Below are positions 44,518 to 54,429 of a stretch of 64,000 bases of DNA, one piece after another; positions within the stretch are counted from its first letter, which is position 1, and every line of letters starts with the position of its first letter. The stretch is from SPDF01 sp963812085 (GTDB lineage: Bacteria > Gemmatimonadota > Gemmatimonadetes > Gemmatimonadales > GWC2-71-9). Location of the stretch: NCBI GenBank assembly GCA_963812085.1, contig CAWETL010000003.1, positions 248,001 to 312,000 on the forward strand. The letters run 5' to 3'. The notes below the pieces were generated by a model. The model was not told the DNA's origin. It searched no databases and was given only the letters and a program-made list of their open reading frames with translations. The position numbers were made by a program, and so were the translations under genes.

Positions 44518-45018
44518 GTGAAGCTGTCTCGGGCCATTCTCTTCGGCGGCCTCACCGTCGGCATACTCGACGGTCTCGACGCCGTCACCTTCTTCGGCCT
44601 CCGCGGTGTGCCGCCCTACCGGATCGGCCAGGCCATCGCCGCCGGCCTCCTCGGCAAAGCCTCCTTCCAGGGCGGCATGGCCACCGCCGCCCTCGGCCTG
44701 GTGCTCCACTTCTGCGTCGCCACCATCATCGTCTCCATCTTCGTCCTGGCCAGCCGGCGCCTCCCAGCGCTGACGCAGCGTCCTTTCCTCTGGGGCCCGC
44801 TCTACGGCGTCGTGGCCTACCTGGTGATGAACCTCGTCGTGATCCCCCTGTCGGCGTCCACCGGCGCCAAGCACACCCTGCCCATCGTCATCAATGGCGT
44901 GCTGATCCACATCTTCGGCGTGGGGATCCCGAGCGCGCTCTTTGCCCGCGCTGCCTCGAAGTCGAACCTCGCCCCGGCTCCGGAACCGCTGAAGCCTGGC
45001 GAGGAGTGGGCGGGGTAG
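44518..45018 (+). CDS. Small polytopic membrane protein (166 aa)
   Basis: Starts at a GTG at 44518. Four hydrophobic helices are visible: ILFGGLTVGILDGLDAVTFF, GMATAALGLVLHFCVATIIV, LYGVVAYLVMNLVVIPL and IVINGVLIHIFGVGIPSALF. A histidine-containing second helix (LVLHFC) and a polar C-terminal tail are notable. It resembles small uncharacterised four-helix bacterial membrane proteins; no function can be assigned. Confidence 0.78.
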   Translation: MKLSRAILFGGLTVGILDGLDAVTFFGLRGVPPYRIGQAIAAGLLGKASFQGGMATAALGLVLHFCVATIIVSIFVLASRRLPALTQRPFLWGPLYGVVAYLVMNLVVIPLSASTGAKHTLPIVINGVLIHIFGVGIPSALFARAASKSNLAPAPEPLKPGEEWAG

Positions 45019-45049
45019 GGCGGCCAGTCCCGCTCGCCCCCGTTGTCCC

Positions 45050-45158
45050 GGCCGACGACGGGATTGGTCCGGAGGGCTGTCAGTTTGCGTCCCCCGGAGC
45101 GACCATGGCGCGTAGCGGGGCGCAGACTGCGAGCCCGGAGGACCAATCCGAGGAGGCC
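45050..45158. repeat. Family D structured hairpin element, copy 2
   Basis: GGCC ends (45050-45053, 45155-45158) enclose the perfect 10-bp stem GGATTGGTCC/GGACCAATCC (45061-45070, 45140-45149). Then come the GGA/GGA internal loop (45071-45073, 45137-45139), GGGCT/AGCCC, a GT/CG mismatch, and CAGTTTGCG/CGCAGACTG (45081-45089, 45121-45129). The apical part can pair CCCC with GGGG. It lies between the membrane protein gene and the giant glucan synthase gene, ending 108 bases before the latter. Confidence 0.78.
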
Positions 45159-45167
45159 GATATGAAT

Positions 45168-45212
45168 GGACCCCGGCGACCCGCCCCGGCGAAAGCCGGG
45201 GGCCGGGGTGAC
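45168..45212. repeat. Family A variant hairpin
   Basis: GGACCCCGGCGACCCGCCCC is followed by GGCGAAAGCCGGGGGCCGGG and GTGAC. The same long-loop variant is seen at 35943, 37602 and 42865. It follows family D copy 2 by nine bases. Confidence 0.7.
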
Positions 45213-45266
45213 AGGGCGGACAGCGGGTGAGGTGACTCGCACCCCGCCTTCCGGGTACACTTCGAC

Positions 45267-48200
45267 GTGTCCGACTCGCCGAGCCCCCTGATCCGCCTCT
45301 TCCGGCGTCACCGCCCCAAGCGCGAGCTGCCGCTCCGCGCGGAACTCCTCAGCATCGAGCGCCTGGAGGAACGCGCCCGGGTCCTCGCGGCCGGCTTTAC
45401 CCTGGCCCGGGACACGCGGGGCCGCGTGCGCCCCTTCTATGCCCGCCTCGACGACAACGCCCGCGTCCTGCGCGACGCCTACGGCATCCTGGCGGGCGAC
45501 GTCCATCGCGGCGAGTTTCTCTCCCCCGCCGCCGAATGGCACCTCGACAACTTCCACCTGATCGAGTCGGAGTTCCGGGGCGTGCGGCACGACCTGCCGC
45601 GCGAGTACTACCGCAGCCTGCCCAAGCTGGCGCCGCGCGAACTCGCCGGCATGGCGCGGATCTACGCCATGGCGCTGGAGTTGATCCGCCACACCGACGG
45701 GCGCCTCGACCGCGTGCAGCTGGTGCGGTTCATGGCCGCCTACCAGACCGTTGCACCGCTGACCATCGGCGAACTCTGGGCCTGGCCCAGCATGCTCAAG
45801 CTGGCGCTGATCGAGAACCTCCGCCGCCTGGCGGAAGAGACGCTCGAGGCCCGCGAGGCGCGCCTCGAGGCCGACCGCTACCTCGACCGGATTGCCGGGG
45901 CCACCGCCGGCGCGATGGGCTCCCTGCCGGCCACGCTCCAGACGGCCTACATCGTCCGGCTGCTCCAGCGGATGCGCGAGTACGGCCCGCTGGTGTCGCC
46001 GGTGCGCGCGGCGGTGGAGGAGCGGCTCACGGCGCAGGGGATGACCGCCGAAGACGTCATCCGCGCCGAGCACCAGGCCCAGGCCACCGGACAGGTGTCC
46101 GTGGGCAATGCGATCACCAGCCTTCGGCTCTGCTCGGCGATGGACTGGGCGGTCTATTTCGAAAGCGTCAGCCAGGTCGAGCAGGTGCTGCGACGGGATC
46201 CCGCCGCGGCGTACGGCCAGATGGACTTCCAGAGCCGCGACCGGTACCGGCAGGCGGTGGAAGAACTCGCCGAGCCGAGCGGCGAGGCGCAGCTCCGGGT
46301 GGCGCTGCGGGTGGTGGAGAGCGCCCGCCATGCCGCGGAACAGGCCTCCCCGGACGATCGCGCCGCGCACGTGGGCTACCACCTGATCGGCGCGGGCCGC
46401 CGGAAGCTGGAAACCGACGTCTCCTACCAGCCCACCATCGGTGGGCGAGCCCGGCGCTTCGTGTCCACCCACGCCACCGGCGTGTACCTGGGTTCCATCG
46501 GGCTCGTCACCGGCATCCTGCTGATCCTCGCCGCCGCCTACGCCCGCGTGGCGGGCGGCGACGTCTGGGCCCAGGCGGTCGCAGTCGCGCTGCTCCTCCT
46601 CCCCGCCTCCGAGCTGGCCATCGGGATCGTTCAGCGACTGGCGGCGCATTTCCTCCCCCCGCGGCGACTCCCGCGGCTCGAGTTCCTGGCCGGCGTACCG
46701 GAACCGGCCCGCACCATGGTGGTCATCCCGACGCTGCTGACCAGCGTCCACGGCGTCGCCGAGCTGCTGGAACACCTGGAAGTCCTGGCCCTCGGCAACA
46801 GCGACCCGCAGATCCACTTCGCCATCCTCAGCGACTTCACCGACGCCTCCGCGGAGACCCGGCCGGGTGACGCCGAGATCCTCGATGCCGCGCGGACCGG
46901 CATCGAGGCGCTGAACGCGCGGACGGGCGGGAACGGGACCGGCCGGTTCCACCTCCTGCACCGGGTGCGGCTGTGGAATCCTCGCGAAGGGTGCTGGATG
47001 GGCTGGGAGCGGAAGCGCGGAAAGCTCGAGGAATTCAACCGACTGCTCCGGGGCGCCACCGACACCAGCTTCCAGGTCCACGTGGGCGACCCGACCTTCC
47101 TGCCGGGCGTGCGCTACTGCATCACGCTGGACAGCGACACCCGGCTGCCGCGGAACGCGGCGCGCAAGCTCATCGGCATCATCGCGCACCCCCTGAACCG
47201 CCCCCACTTCGATCCGCGGGTGCGGCGCGTGACCGAGGGCTACGGCATCCTCCAGCCGCGGGTGAGCGTCACGCTGGCGAGCGCGGCCGGGTCGCTCTTT
47301 GCCCGGGTGTACGCCGGCCACACCGGCGTCGATCCCTACACGACCGCGGTCTCGGACACCTACCAGGACCTGTTCAGCGAGGGGATCTTTACCGGCAAGG
47401 GCCTCTACGACGTGGACGCCTTCATGGCGGCCCTCGAGGGACGGGTGCCCGAGAACGCGCTGCTCTCGCACGACCTCTTCGAGGGGCTGCATGCGCGGCC
47501 CGCCCTGGTGACCGACGTCGAGGTCGTGGACGACTACCCCGCGAGCGTGCTCACCCACGCGCGCCGTCAGCACCGCTGGGCCCGCGGCGACTGGCAGATT
47601 CTCGCCTGGCTGTTCCCGCTGGTGCCCACCCGCCAGGGCCTGGAACGCAACACCCTGCCGGTCATTGCCCGGTGGAAGATCCTGGACAACCTGCGGCGCA
47701 CGCTGGTGGCGCCGGCCACGGTCCTGGCGCTGGCCGGGGCGTGGCTGGTGCTTCCAGGCGCCCCGGTGGGATGGACCGCGCTCATCCTGGCCACGATGGC
47801 CTTCCCGCTCTACCCGCTGGTCGTCCGGCTGCTGGCTGGCCCGGCCCCGCAGCAGCCGTTCCGGGTCTTCTGGCGGCTCCTGATCGAGGACCTCAAGACC
47901 GCCGGCGCCCAGGTGCTCCTGCTGCTGACGTTCCTGGCCTACCACGCCTACGAGATGGCGCACGCCATCGGACTCACGCTGGTCCGCCTCATCGTCACCC
48001 AGCGCCGGCTGCTCGAGTGGGAGACGGCAGCGGCGACCGCCGCCCGCTCGGCGGGGCTCGCCGTCCGGGGCGGCCTCCTGCTGTTCATCGGCGAGATGGC
48101 GGCGAGTCCGCTCACCGCCCTTCTGCTCCTGTTCCTGGTGGTCGGGGCCCGCCCGGAGGCGCTGCCCGAGGCCGCGCCCATCCTCGCGCTGTGGCTCGGC

Positions 48201-51200
48201 GCGCCGCTCATCGCCTGGTGGCTGAGCCGGCCGGTGACGCCCGCCCGCCACCGGCTCGACGCGGACGAGCGACTGCTGCTCCACGCGATCGCGCGGAAGA
48301 CCTGGCGCTTCTTCGAGACCTTCATGGGCGCCGCCGATCACGGCCTCCCTCCGGACAACGTCCAGGAGTCGCCGGAGCGGGTCGTGGCGCACCGGACCTC
48401 GCCCACGAACATCGCGATGGGGCTCCTCTCCACCCTGGCCGCTCACGACCTCGGCTACATCCGCACCGGCGAGCTGGTGGAGAAGCTCGAGTCGCTGATG
48501 AACACGATGGAGGGACTGGAACGCTACGAGGGCCATCTCCTCAACTGGTACGACACCAGCACCCTGGCGCCGCTGCCGCCGGGCTACGTGTCCACGGTGG
48601 ACAGCGGGAACCTCGCGGGGGCCCTGATCGCGCTGGCCGAAGGGCTGCGTGAAATTGCGGCATCACCTCAATCCTCCGTGCAGCGCCGGTCCGGCCTGCG
48701 GGACACCGCCGCCGTCGCGGCGGGCGCGCTGGCCTCCGCCCCGCCGGACGGCGCGGCGCCCGGCGAGGGCGCGCGCCTGGTGTCCGCCGTGACCGCCCTG
48801 CTGCGTACCCTCGACGGCGTCGAGGACGTCGAGGAGAGCCTGACCCTCGCCGCCGCCCTGCGGCCGGAGCTCGTCGATGCGCTCGGCTGCGTCGAGCCCC
48901 GTGGCGAGGGCGTCGCCTGGGCGCAGGCGCTGGCCGCGGCGCTGGCCGTCGACGGCCCCCCGGGCGATTTCGGCGGACGGCTCGAGGCCCTCGCGGCTCG
49001 CGCGCTGACCTTCGTGGAGGGGATGTCCTTCGGCTTTCTCTTCGACCGGCAGCGCCAGATCTTCGCCATCGGCTTCCGGCTGGCCGATGCCGAAGGCCCA
49101 GGGCGGCTCGACCCCTCGTTCTACGACCTCCTCGCCTCGGAAGCGCGCCTCGCGAGCTTTATCGCCATCGCCAAGGGCGACGTCCCCGACAGCCACTGGT
49201 TCCATCTCGGCCGGCTGCTGACCAGCGTGGACGGCGCCTCGACGCTCCTCTCCTGGGGCGCCACGCTGTTCGAGTACCTCATGCCGATGCTGGTGATGCG
49301 GAGCTACGCCGGGACGCTGCTGGATCAGTCGAGTCACATGGCGGTGCGGCGGCAGGTGGACTATGGCAAGGAACGCGGCGTTCCGTGGGGGATCTCGGAA
49401 TCCGGGTTCAACATCGTCGACCGCCACGGCAACTATCAGTACAAGGCCTTCGGCGTGCCGGGGCTCGGCCTCAAGCGCGGCCTGGGCGACGAACTGGTCG
49501 TCGCTCCCTACGCGACCGCCCTGGCCTCGATGGTGGACCCGGGCCGGGCCGCGCAGAATTTCCGCCGGCTCTCGCGGGAAGGCGCCGAGGGGGCCTACGG
49601 ATTCTACGAGTCGGTCGACTACACCCACCGCAAGGGGACGGAGAGCGAGCCTGGCAGCGCCCCGGCGCCCTCGGCGCCGCGGGGCGTCGTGGTGCAGGCC
49701 TACCTGGCCCACCACCAGGGCATGAGCCTCGTCGCCCTGGCCAACACCCTCTTGGGCGACGTGATGGTGCGCCGCTTCCACGCCGACCCGCGGGTGCAGG
49801 CCACGGCCCTGCTGCTGCAGGAGCGGGTGCCGCGCCACGCGCCGATTTCGCAACCCCATCCGGCCGAGGAGACGCGTGCCGTCACGGCGATCGCCCCGGC
49901 CACCGTCCGGCGGTTCCGGTCGCCCCACACCCGCTTCCCGCACGCGCAGTTCCTCTCCAACGGGGCCTACGTCGCCGTGGTCACCAACGCCGGCGGCGGC
50001 GCCAGCCTCTGCCGTGGGCGCGCGGTGACCCGCTATCGCGAAGACGCCACCCGCGACCTCGGCAGCCAGTTCCTCTACCTCCGCGACGTCCGCAGCGAGT
50101 CGGTGTGGTCGGCGGCGTACCACCCGACGGGGCGGGAGCCGGAGGAGTACCTGGTGACCTACCAGCCCGAGCGGGCGGTGATTCGCCGGAAGGACGAGGG
50201 CATCGCGACCCAGCTCGACATCGCGGTGTCCACCGAGGACGACGTCGAGGTGCGCCGTCTCGCGGTGACCAACCTGAGCGACCGCCACCGGGAACTGGAG
50301 ATCACGAGCTACGCCGAGATCGCGCTGGCGTCGATCGCCGACGACCTGGCGCACCCGGCGTTCGGCAAGCTCTTCGTGGAGACGGAATACCTGGCGGAGA
50401 GTTCCGCCCTGCTCTGCGGCCGCCGGCCCCGCTCGCGGGAGGAGGCCGGTGCCTGGGCGGTCCACGTGCTGAGCGTCGAGGGCCGGATGCAGGGGCCGGT
50501 GGAATGGGAGACCGATCGCCTCCGATTCGTGGGTCGGGGCAGGGGCCCCGAGGATCCCGTGGCGCTCGATGGCCGTGCCCTGTCGGGCACGGTGGGCGCG
50601 GTGCTGGATCCGATCGTGAGCCTGCGGCAGCGGATCCGGCTGGCGCCCGGCGGGTTCGTGCGGCTCTCCTTTGCCACCGGGATGGCGAGCAGCCGCGACG
50701 GCGCGATGGCGCTCGCCCACAAGTACCACGATCCCAGCGCGGCGGCGCGCACCTTTGCGCTGGCCTACACCCAGGCCCAGAGCACGCTCCGGCACATGGG
50801 CATCTCGAGCGATGAGGCCCAACTCTACGAACGCCTTGCCTCCCGGGTGCTCTACACCGACGGGTCGCTCCGCGCCGCGGCGGACTCGACGGCGGCTCCT
50901 GCGCTGGGCCGGCCCGGGCTCTGGGCCCACGGCATTTCGGGCGACCTGCCCATCCTGCTCGTGCGCGTGGTGGACGAAGACGACATCCCGCTGGTGCGCC
51001 AGGTGCTCCAGGCCCAGGAGTACTGGCGGCTCAAGGGGCTGAGCGCCGATGTCGTCATCCTGAACGAGCACCCGGTGAGCTACCTCGACGAGATGCACGT
51101 GCAGCTCGGCGTGGTCCTCGACACCGGACCGTGGGGCGCCTGGAAGCACCGGGCCGGCGGCGTGTTCCTGCTGCGTGGCGACCGGATGAGTGAGGCGGAG

Positions 51201-53813
51201 CGCCAGCTGCTCTGCAGCGTGGCGCGCGCGACCCTGAGCGGCGACCGCGGCACGCTCGCCGCCCAGCTGGACCGGCCCTATGCCGAGCCGCGGCTGGACC
51301 CCGAGATTCCAGCGCCCCCGGCGCGGCCGATCCCCGAGCGGGACGGCCTCGCGGTCGAGGTGCCCGAGCTCACCCTCGCCAACGGGTCCGGCGGCTTTGC
51401 CGAGGGCGGGCGCGAGTACGTCATCGTGCTCGACGGGGACGCCGAGACGCCGCTCCCCTGGGTCAACGTCATCGCGAATCCCGGCTTCGGGACCGTGGTG
51501 TCGGCCTCCGGGTCCGCCTATAGCTGGGCGGAGAACAGCCGGGAGAATCGCCTGACGCCGTTCGCGAACGATCCCGTCGGCGATCCCACCGGCGAGGCGC
51601 TCTTCCTCCGGGACGAGGACACCGGCGACGTCTGGTCGCCGACGCCGGGGCCGATCCCGCGGACCGGGGAGAGCGGCCGCTACGTGGTGCGGCACGCCGC
51701 CGGCGTCTCGCGCTTCACGCACGCCTCCCACGACATCGAGCAGGAGCTGGCGGTCTTCGTGGACGCCGCGGATCCGGTCAAGTTCTCCCTCCTCGCCCTG
51801 ACCAACCGGAGCGACCGCCCCCGCCGGTTGAGCCTGTTCGGCTATGCCGAGTGGCGCCTGGGCCCGCCTCGGCTCGGGGCCCATCTGCACATCGTCACCG
51901 AGCACGACCCGGACACCGGTGCGCTGCTCGCGACCAATCCCTACAACGAGGAGTTCCCCGGCCGGGTCGCGTTCGCCGCGACCAGCGAGCAGCCGCACTC
52001 CGCGACCGGGGACCGGCTCTCGTTCCTGGGCCGCAACGGGTTGCTGGCCCGCCCCGCCGCCCTGAGCCGCCACACCCTCTCGGGAGAGGTCGGCGCCGGG
52101 CTGGATCCCTGCGCCGCCCTGCAGGTGCGCATCGAACTGGCGCCCGGAGAGACCCGCCGGCTCTCCTGGACGCTTGGCCAGGGACGCGACCCCGCGCACG
52201 CCCGCGAACTGCTCGCCCGCCACCGGGGCGTCGCGGCCGCCGACGCCGCGCTCGCCACGGCCACCCGCGCATGGGGCGAGCTCCTGGACACGATCCAGGT
52301 GAAGACGCCGGACGACTCCTTCGACCTGCTCCTCAACCGGTGGCTGCTCTACCAGGTGGTGAGCTGCCGCCTCTGGGCCCGGTCGGCCCTGTATCAGCCC
52401 GGAGGCGCCTACGGCTTCCGCGACCAGCTGCAGGACGTGATGACGTTGTCGTTCGCCGCGCCGGCCCTGTTGCGCGAGCACATCCTCCGGGCCGCCGGCC
52501 GCCAGTTCGTCGAGGGGGACGTGCAGCACTGGTGGCACGAGCCGTCGGGCCGCGGCACGCGCACCCGCTGTTCGGACGACCTGCTCTGGCTGCCCTTCGC
52601 GGTGGCCCACTATGTCGCGGCGACCGGGGACGACGGGATCCTGCGGGAGGTCGTCCCGTTTCTCGACGGGCCGGCGCTCGCGCCCGGCGAAGTCGAGGTG
52701 TACCTGCAGCCCGGCGCCTCCACCCAGGCGGCGTCCCTGCTGGAGCACTGTACGCGCGCCGTGGACCGCAGCCTCACGGCCGGGGCGCACGGCTTGCCCC
52801 TGATCGGAAGCGGCGACTGGAACGACGGCATGAACCGGGTGGGGCCGCTGGGGCGGGGCGAGAGCGTCTGGCTCGGCTGGTTCCTGTACACGGTGCTGCG
52901 GCAGCTCGGGCCGCTCTGCGCAAAGGCGGGCGACCGGCAGCACGCGGCCCGCTACGCCGGCGAGGCGACGCGGCTGGCCACGATGCTCGAGCTCGCGTGG
53001 GACGGCGACTGGTACCGGCGCGGCTACTACGACGACGGCTCGCCGCTGGGCTCGGCGCAGAACGACGAGTGCAAGATCGACTCGATCGCGCAGACCTGGG
53101 CGGTGCTGTCGGGCGCCGCCCCGCTCGGGCGCGCCGAGCGGGCCATGGACGCGGTCCGCACCCACCTGGTGCGCCGGGGCACGCGGGCCGTCCTCCTGCT
53201 CACGCCGCCGTTCGATCACTCCACCCAGGATCCCGGGTACATCAAGGGATATCCGCCGGGCGTCCGGGAGAACGGCGGGCAGTACACCCATGCCGCGATC
53301 TGGACCATCATGGCCTCGGCCCGGCTCGGCAACGGGGACGAGGCGATGGAACTGTTTCACATGCTCAACCCGATCAACCACACGCGCACCGCCGCGGACG
53401 TGGAGCGCTACAAGGTCGAGCCCTACGTCACGCCGGGCGACGTGTACGCCCACGCGGCGCACGCTGGTCGGGGCGGCTGGACCTGGTACACCGGCTCGGC
53501 CGGGTGGATGTATCGGGCCGGGCTCGAGAGCATCCTCGGTCTCACCCGGCGGGGCGCGACCTTCGAGATCGATCCCTGCATTCCCGCGGCCTGGCCCGAG
53601 TACTCGATCAGCTGGCGGTACGGGCGCACCCGCTACGAGATCGCGGTGTCGAACCCCAAGCGTCGCGGCCGTGGCATCGCCGAGGCCGAGCTGGATGGCG
53701 CGCCCTGCGATCCCGCGGCCATTCCGCTGGTCGATGACGGCGCCACGCACCGGGTGAAGGTGGTGATCGGAGACCGGCAACCGGTCAGGCGGAAGCTGCC
53801 TGGGAGGGTGTGA
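45267..53813 (+). CDS. ndvB: Cyclic beta-1,2-glucan synthase, NdvB/Cgs type (2848 aa)
   Basis: The full length matches the NdvB family (about 2800-2900 aa). After a helical N-terminal region, two membrane helices lie at ~405-455 (YLGSIGLVTGILLILAAAYA). A glycosyltransferase domain follows (TLDSDTRLPRNAARKLIG; RRQHRWARGDWQILAW), then more helices (~800-990). The glycoamylase-like domain contains FETFMGAADHGLPPDNVQES. The C-terminal GH94-like phosphorylase region, with carbohydrate-binding parts, has YGFRDQLQDVMTLSF and LIGSGDWNDGMNRVGPLG, including the catalytic Asp. The family makes cyclic beta-1,2-glucans from UDP-glucose for osmoadaptation or host interaction. The GTG at 45267 has TACACT 12 bases upstream. 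Confidence 0.93.
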   Translation: MSDSPSPLIRLFRRHRPKRELPLRAELLSIERLEERARVLAAGFTLARDTRGRVRPFYARLDDNARVLRDAYGILAGDVHRGEFLSPAAEWHLDNFHLIESEFRGVRHDLPREYYRSLPKLAPRELAGMARIYAMALELIRHTDGRLDRVQLVRFMAAYQTVAPLTIGELWAWPSMLKLALIENLRRLAEETLEAREARLEADRYLDRIAGATAGAMGSLPATLQTAYIVRLLQRMREYGPLVSPVRAAVEERLTAQGMTAEDVIRAEHQAQATGQVSVGNAITSLRLCSAMDWAVYFESVSQVEQVLRRDPAAAYGQMDFQSRDRYRQAVEELAEPSGEAQLRVALRVVESARHAAEQASPDDRAAHVGYHLIGAGRRKLETDVSYQPTIGGRARRFVSTHATGVYLGSIGLVTGILLILAAAYARVAGGDVWAQAVAVALLLLPASELAIGIVQRLAAHFLPPRRLPRLEFLAGVPEPARTMVVIPTLLTSVHGVAELLEHLEVLALGNSDPQIHFAILSDFTDASAETRPGDAEILDAARTGIEALNARTGGNGTGRFHLLHRVRLWNPREGCWMGWERKRGKLEEFNRLLRGATDTSFQVHVGDPTFLPGVRYCITLDSDTRLPRNAARKLIGIIAHPLNRPHFDPRVRRVTEGYGILQPRVSVTLASAAGSLFARVYAGHTGVDPYTTAVSDTYQDLFSEGIFTGKGLYDVDAFMAALEGRVPENALLSHDLFEGLHARPALVTDVEVVDDYPASVLTHARRQHRWARGDWQILAWLFPLVPTRQGLERNTLPVIARWKILDNLRRTLVAPATVLALAGAWLVLPGAPVGWTALILATMAFPLYPLVVRLLAGPAPQQPFRVFWRLLIEDLKTAGAQVLLLLTFLAYHAYEMAHAIGLTLVRLIVTQRRLLEWETAAATAARSAGLAVRGGLLLFIGEMAASPLTALLLLFLVVGARPEALPEAAPILALWLGAPLIAWWLSRPVTPARHRLDADERLLLHAIARKTWRFFETFMGAADHGLPPDNVQESPERVVAHRTSPTNIAMGLLSTLAAHDLGYIRTGELVEKLESLMNTMEGLERYEGHLLNWYDTSTLAPLPPGYVSTVDSGNLAGALIALAEGLREIAASPQSSVQRRSGLRDTAAVAAGALASAPPDGAAPGEGARLVSAVTALLRTLDGVEDVEESLTLAAALRPELVDALGCVEPRGEGVAWAQALAAALAVDGPPGDFGGRLEALAARALTFVEGMSFGFLFDRQRQIFAIGFRLADAEGPGRLDPSFYDLLASEARLASFIAIAKGDVPDSHWFHLGRLLTSVDGASTLLSWGATLFEYLMPMLVMRSYAGTLLDQSSHMAVRRQVDYGKERGVPWGISESGFNIVDRHGNYQYKAFGVPGLGLKRGLGDELVVAPYATALASMVDPGRAAQNFRRLSREGAEGAYGFYESVDYTHRKGTESEPGSAPAPSAPRGVVVQAYLAHHQGMSLVALANTLLGDVMVRRFHADPRVQATALLLQERVPRHAPISQPHPAEETRAVTAIAPATVRRFRSPHTRFPHAQFLSNGAYVAVVTNAGGGASLCRGRAVTRYREDATRDLGSQFLYLRDVRSESVWSAAYHPTGREPEEYLVTYQPERAVIRRKDEGIATQLDIAVSTEDDVEVRRLAVTNLSDRHRELEITSYAEIALASIADDLAHPAFGKLFVETEYLAESSALLCGRRPRSREEAGAWAVHVLSVEGRMQGPVEWETDRLRFVGRGRGPEDPVALDGRALSGTVGAVLDPIVSLRQRIRLAPGGFVRLSFATGMASSRDGAMALAHKYHDPSAAARTFALAYTQAQSTLRHMGISSDEAQLYERLASRVLYTDGSLRAAADSTAAPALGRPGLWAHGISGDLPILLVRVVDEDDIPLVRQVLQAQEYWRLKGLSADVVILNEHPVSYLDEMHVQLGVVLDTGPWGAWKHRAGGVFLLRGDRMSEAERQLLCSVARATLSGDRGTLAAQLDRPYAEPRLDPEIPAPPARPIPERDGLAVEVPELTLANGSGGFAEGGREYVIVLDGDAETPLPWVNVIANPGFGTVVSASGSAYSWAENSRENRLTPFANDPVGDPTGEALFLRDEDTGDVWSPTPGPIPRTGESGRYVVRHAAGVSRFTHASHDIEQELAVFVDAADPVKFSLLALTNRSDRPRRLSLFGYAEWRLGPPRLGAHLHIVTEHDPDTGALLATNPYNEEFPGRVAFAATSEQPHSATGDRLSFLGRNGLLARPAALSRHTLSGEVGAGLDPCAALQVRIELAPGETRRLSWTLGQGRDPAHARELLARHRGVAAADAALATATRAWGELLDTIQVKTPDDSFDLLLNRWLLYQVVSCRLWARSALYQPGGAYGFRDQLQDVMTLSFAAPALLREHILRAAGRQFVEGDVQHWWHEPSGRGTRTRCSDDLLWLPFAVAHYVAATGDDGILREVVPFLDGPALAPGEVEVYLQPGASTQAASLLEHCTRAVDRSLTAGAHGLPLIGSGDWNDGMNRVGPLGRGESVWLGWFLYTVLRQLGPLCAKAGDRQHAARYAGEATRLATMLELAWDGDWYRRGYYDDGSPLGSAQNDECKIDSIAQTWAVLSGAAPLGRAERAMDAVRTHLVRRGTRAVLLLTPPFDHSTQDPGYIKGYPPGVRENGGQYTHAAIWTIMASARLGNGDEAMELFHMLNPINHTRTAADVERYKVEPYVTPGDVYAHAAHAGRGGWTWYTGSAGWMYRAGLESILGLTRRGATFEIDPCIPAAWPEYSISWRYGRTRYEIAVSNPKRRGRGIAEAELDGAPCDPAAIPLVDDGATHRVKVVIGDRQPVRRKLPGRV

Positions 53814-53867
53814 GGTTTGGGGGCCCCCGCGGCTTCCCCGCGTCCCCGCCTTCATTTACATATCATC

Positions 53868-54092
53868 ATGCCTCGATACCTGTTCTTCCCCGTCATCGTC
53901 CTGGCCCTGATCGGCTGCAACACCGACACGCCCAAGACCAGCACCGGCCGCACCGAGCGGGAAACCGACTCCGTTATCGGCCAGTCGAAGGTCCCCGGCG
54001 CCCAGGGCGTGAAGCGCGCGATGGACGCGCAGGACAGCGCGAGGGCGCGTGCGGCCGCGATCGACACGGCCGCCGCGCAGGATACGCAGTAG
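53868..54092 (+). CDS. Small lipoprotein (74 aa)
   Basis: ATG 53868 opens MPRYLFFPVIVLALIGC, a clear lipoprotein signal with Cys17. The remaining ~57 residues are polar and charged (RTERETDSVIGQSKVPGAQG, AQDSARARAAAIDTAAAQD), probably helical. It follows the glucan synthase by 54 bases, but nothing ties it to that pathway. No family recognised. Confidence 0.7.
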   Translation: MPRYLFFPVIVLALIGCNTDTPKTSTGRTERETDSVIGQSKVPGAQGVKRAMDAQDSARARAAAIDTAAAQDTQ

Positions 54093-54115
54093 ACCAGGAG
54101 CGATCCGGAGAGGAC

Positions 54116-54157
54116 TGGACCCCGGCTTTCGCCGGGGTGACGATGGGCGGACATTCC
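54116..54157. repeat. Left member of a direct repeat flanking family D copy 3
   Basis: TGGACCCCGGCTTTCGCCGG is followed by GGTGACGATGGGCGGACATTC. It contains one family A right arm. The 42 bases recur at 54306-54347 with a single difference. Family D copy 3 lies between the two. Confidence 0.7.
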
Positions 54158-54190
54158 TCCCGCTTTCCCGCTTTCCCGCCAACTCTGTCA

Positions 54191-54297
54191 GGCCGACGCG
54201 GGGATTGGTCTGGAGGGCTGTCGGTTCGCGTCCCCGGAGCGACCGTGGCGCGGAGGGGGCGCGAACCGCAAGCCCGGAGGACCAACCCGAGGAGGCC
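54191..54297. repeat. Family D structured hairpin element, copy 3
   Basis: GGCC ends (54191-54194, 54294-54297) enclose GGATTGGTCT/GGACCAACCC (54202-54211, 54279-54288). Then come GGA/GGA (54212-54214, 54276-54278), GGGCT/AGCCC, and CGGTTCGCG/CGCGAACCG (54222-54230, 54260-54268). The last stem is perfectly paired, with bases different from copy 2 on both sides. The apex again allows CCCC/GGGG. It lies between the small lipoprotein gene and the HEAT-like protein gene. Confidence 0.78.
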
Positions 54298-54305
54298 GCG
54301 ACCAA

Positions 54306-54347
54306 TGGACCCCGGCTTTCGCCGGGGTGACGATGGGCGGGCATTCC
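54306..54347. repeat. Right member of the direct repeat flanking family D copy 3
   Basis: Same 42-base segment as 54116-54157 with one A/G difference. A CCCGCTTTCCCGCC tract follows, also as on the left side. The remainder of the gap to 54429 holds TACCTT at 54390, a possible -10 box. Confidence 0.65.
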
Positions 54348-54429
54348 CGCTTTCCCGCCTCCCCGCTTTCCCGGTTCCCCGGCAGTCCCTACCTTAGAGG
54401 GGTCTCCCCCTGACCCAAGGCAGGCCTCC

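Noticed and set aside
48663..53855. A 1730-codon open frame on the minus strand, and another of 1239 codons at 44817-48536
   Set aside because: Both are antisense shadows of the glucan synthase gene. Their products are rich in Arg, Gly, His and Pro without any domain. High third-position GC keeps the opposite frame open.
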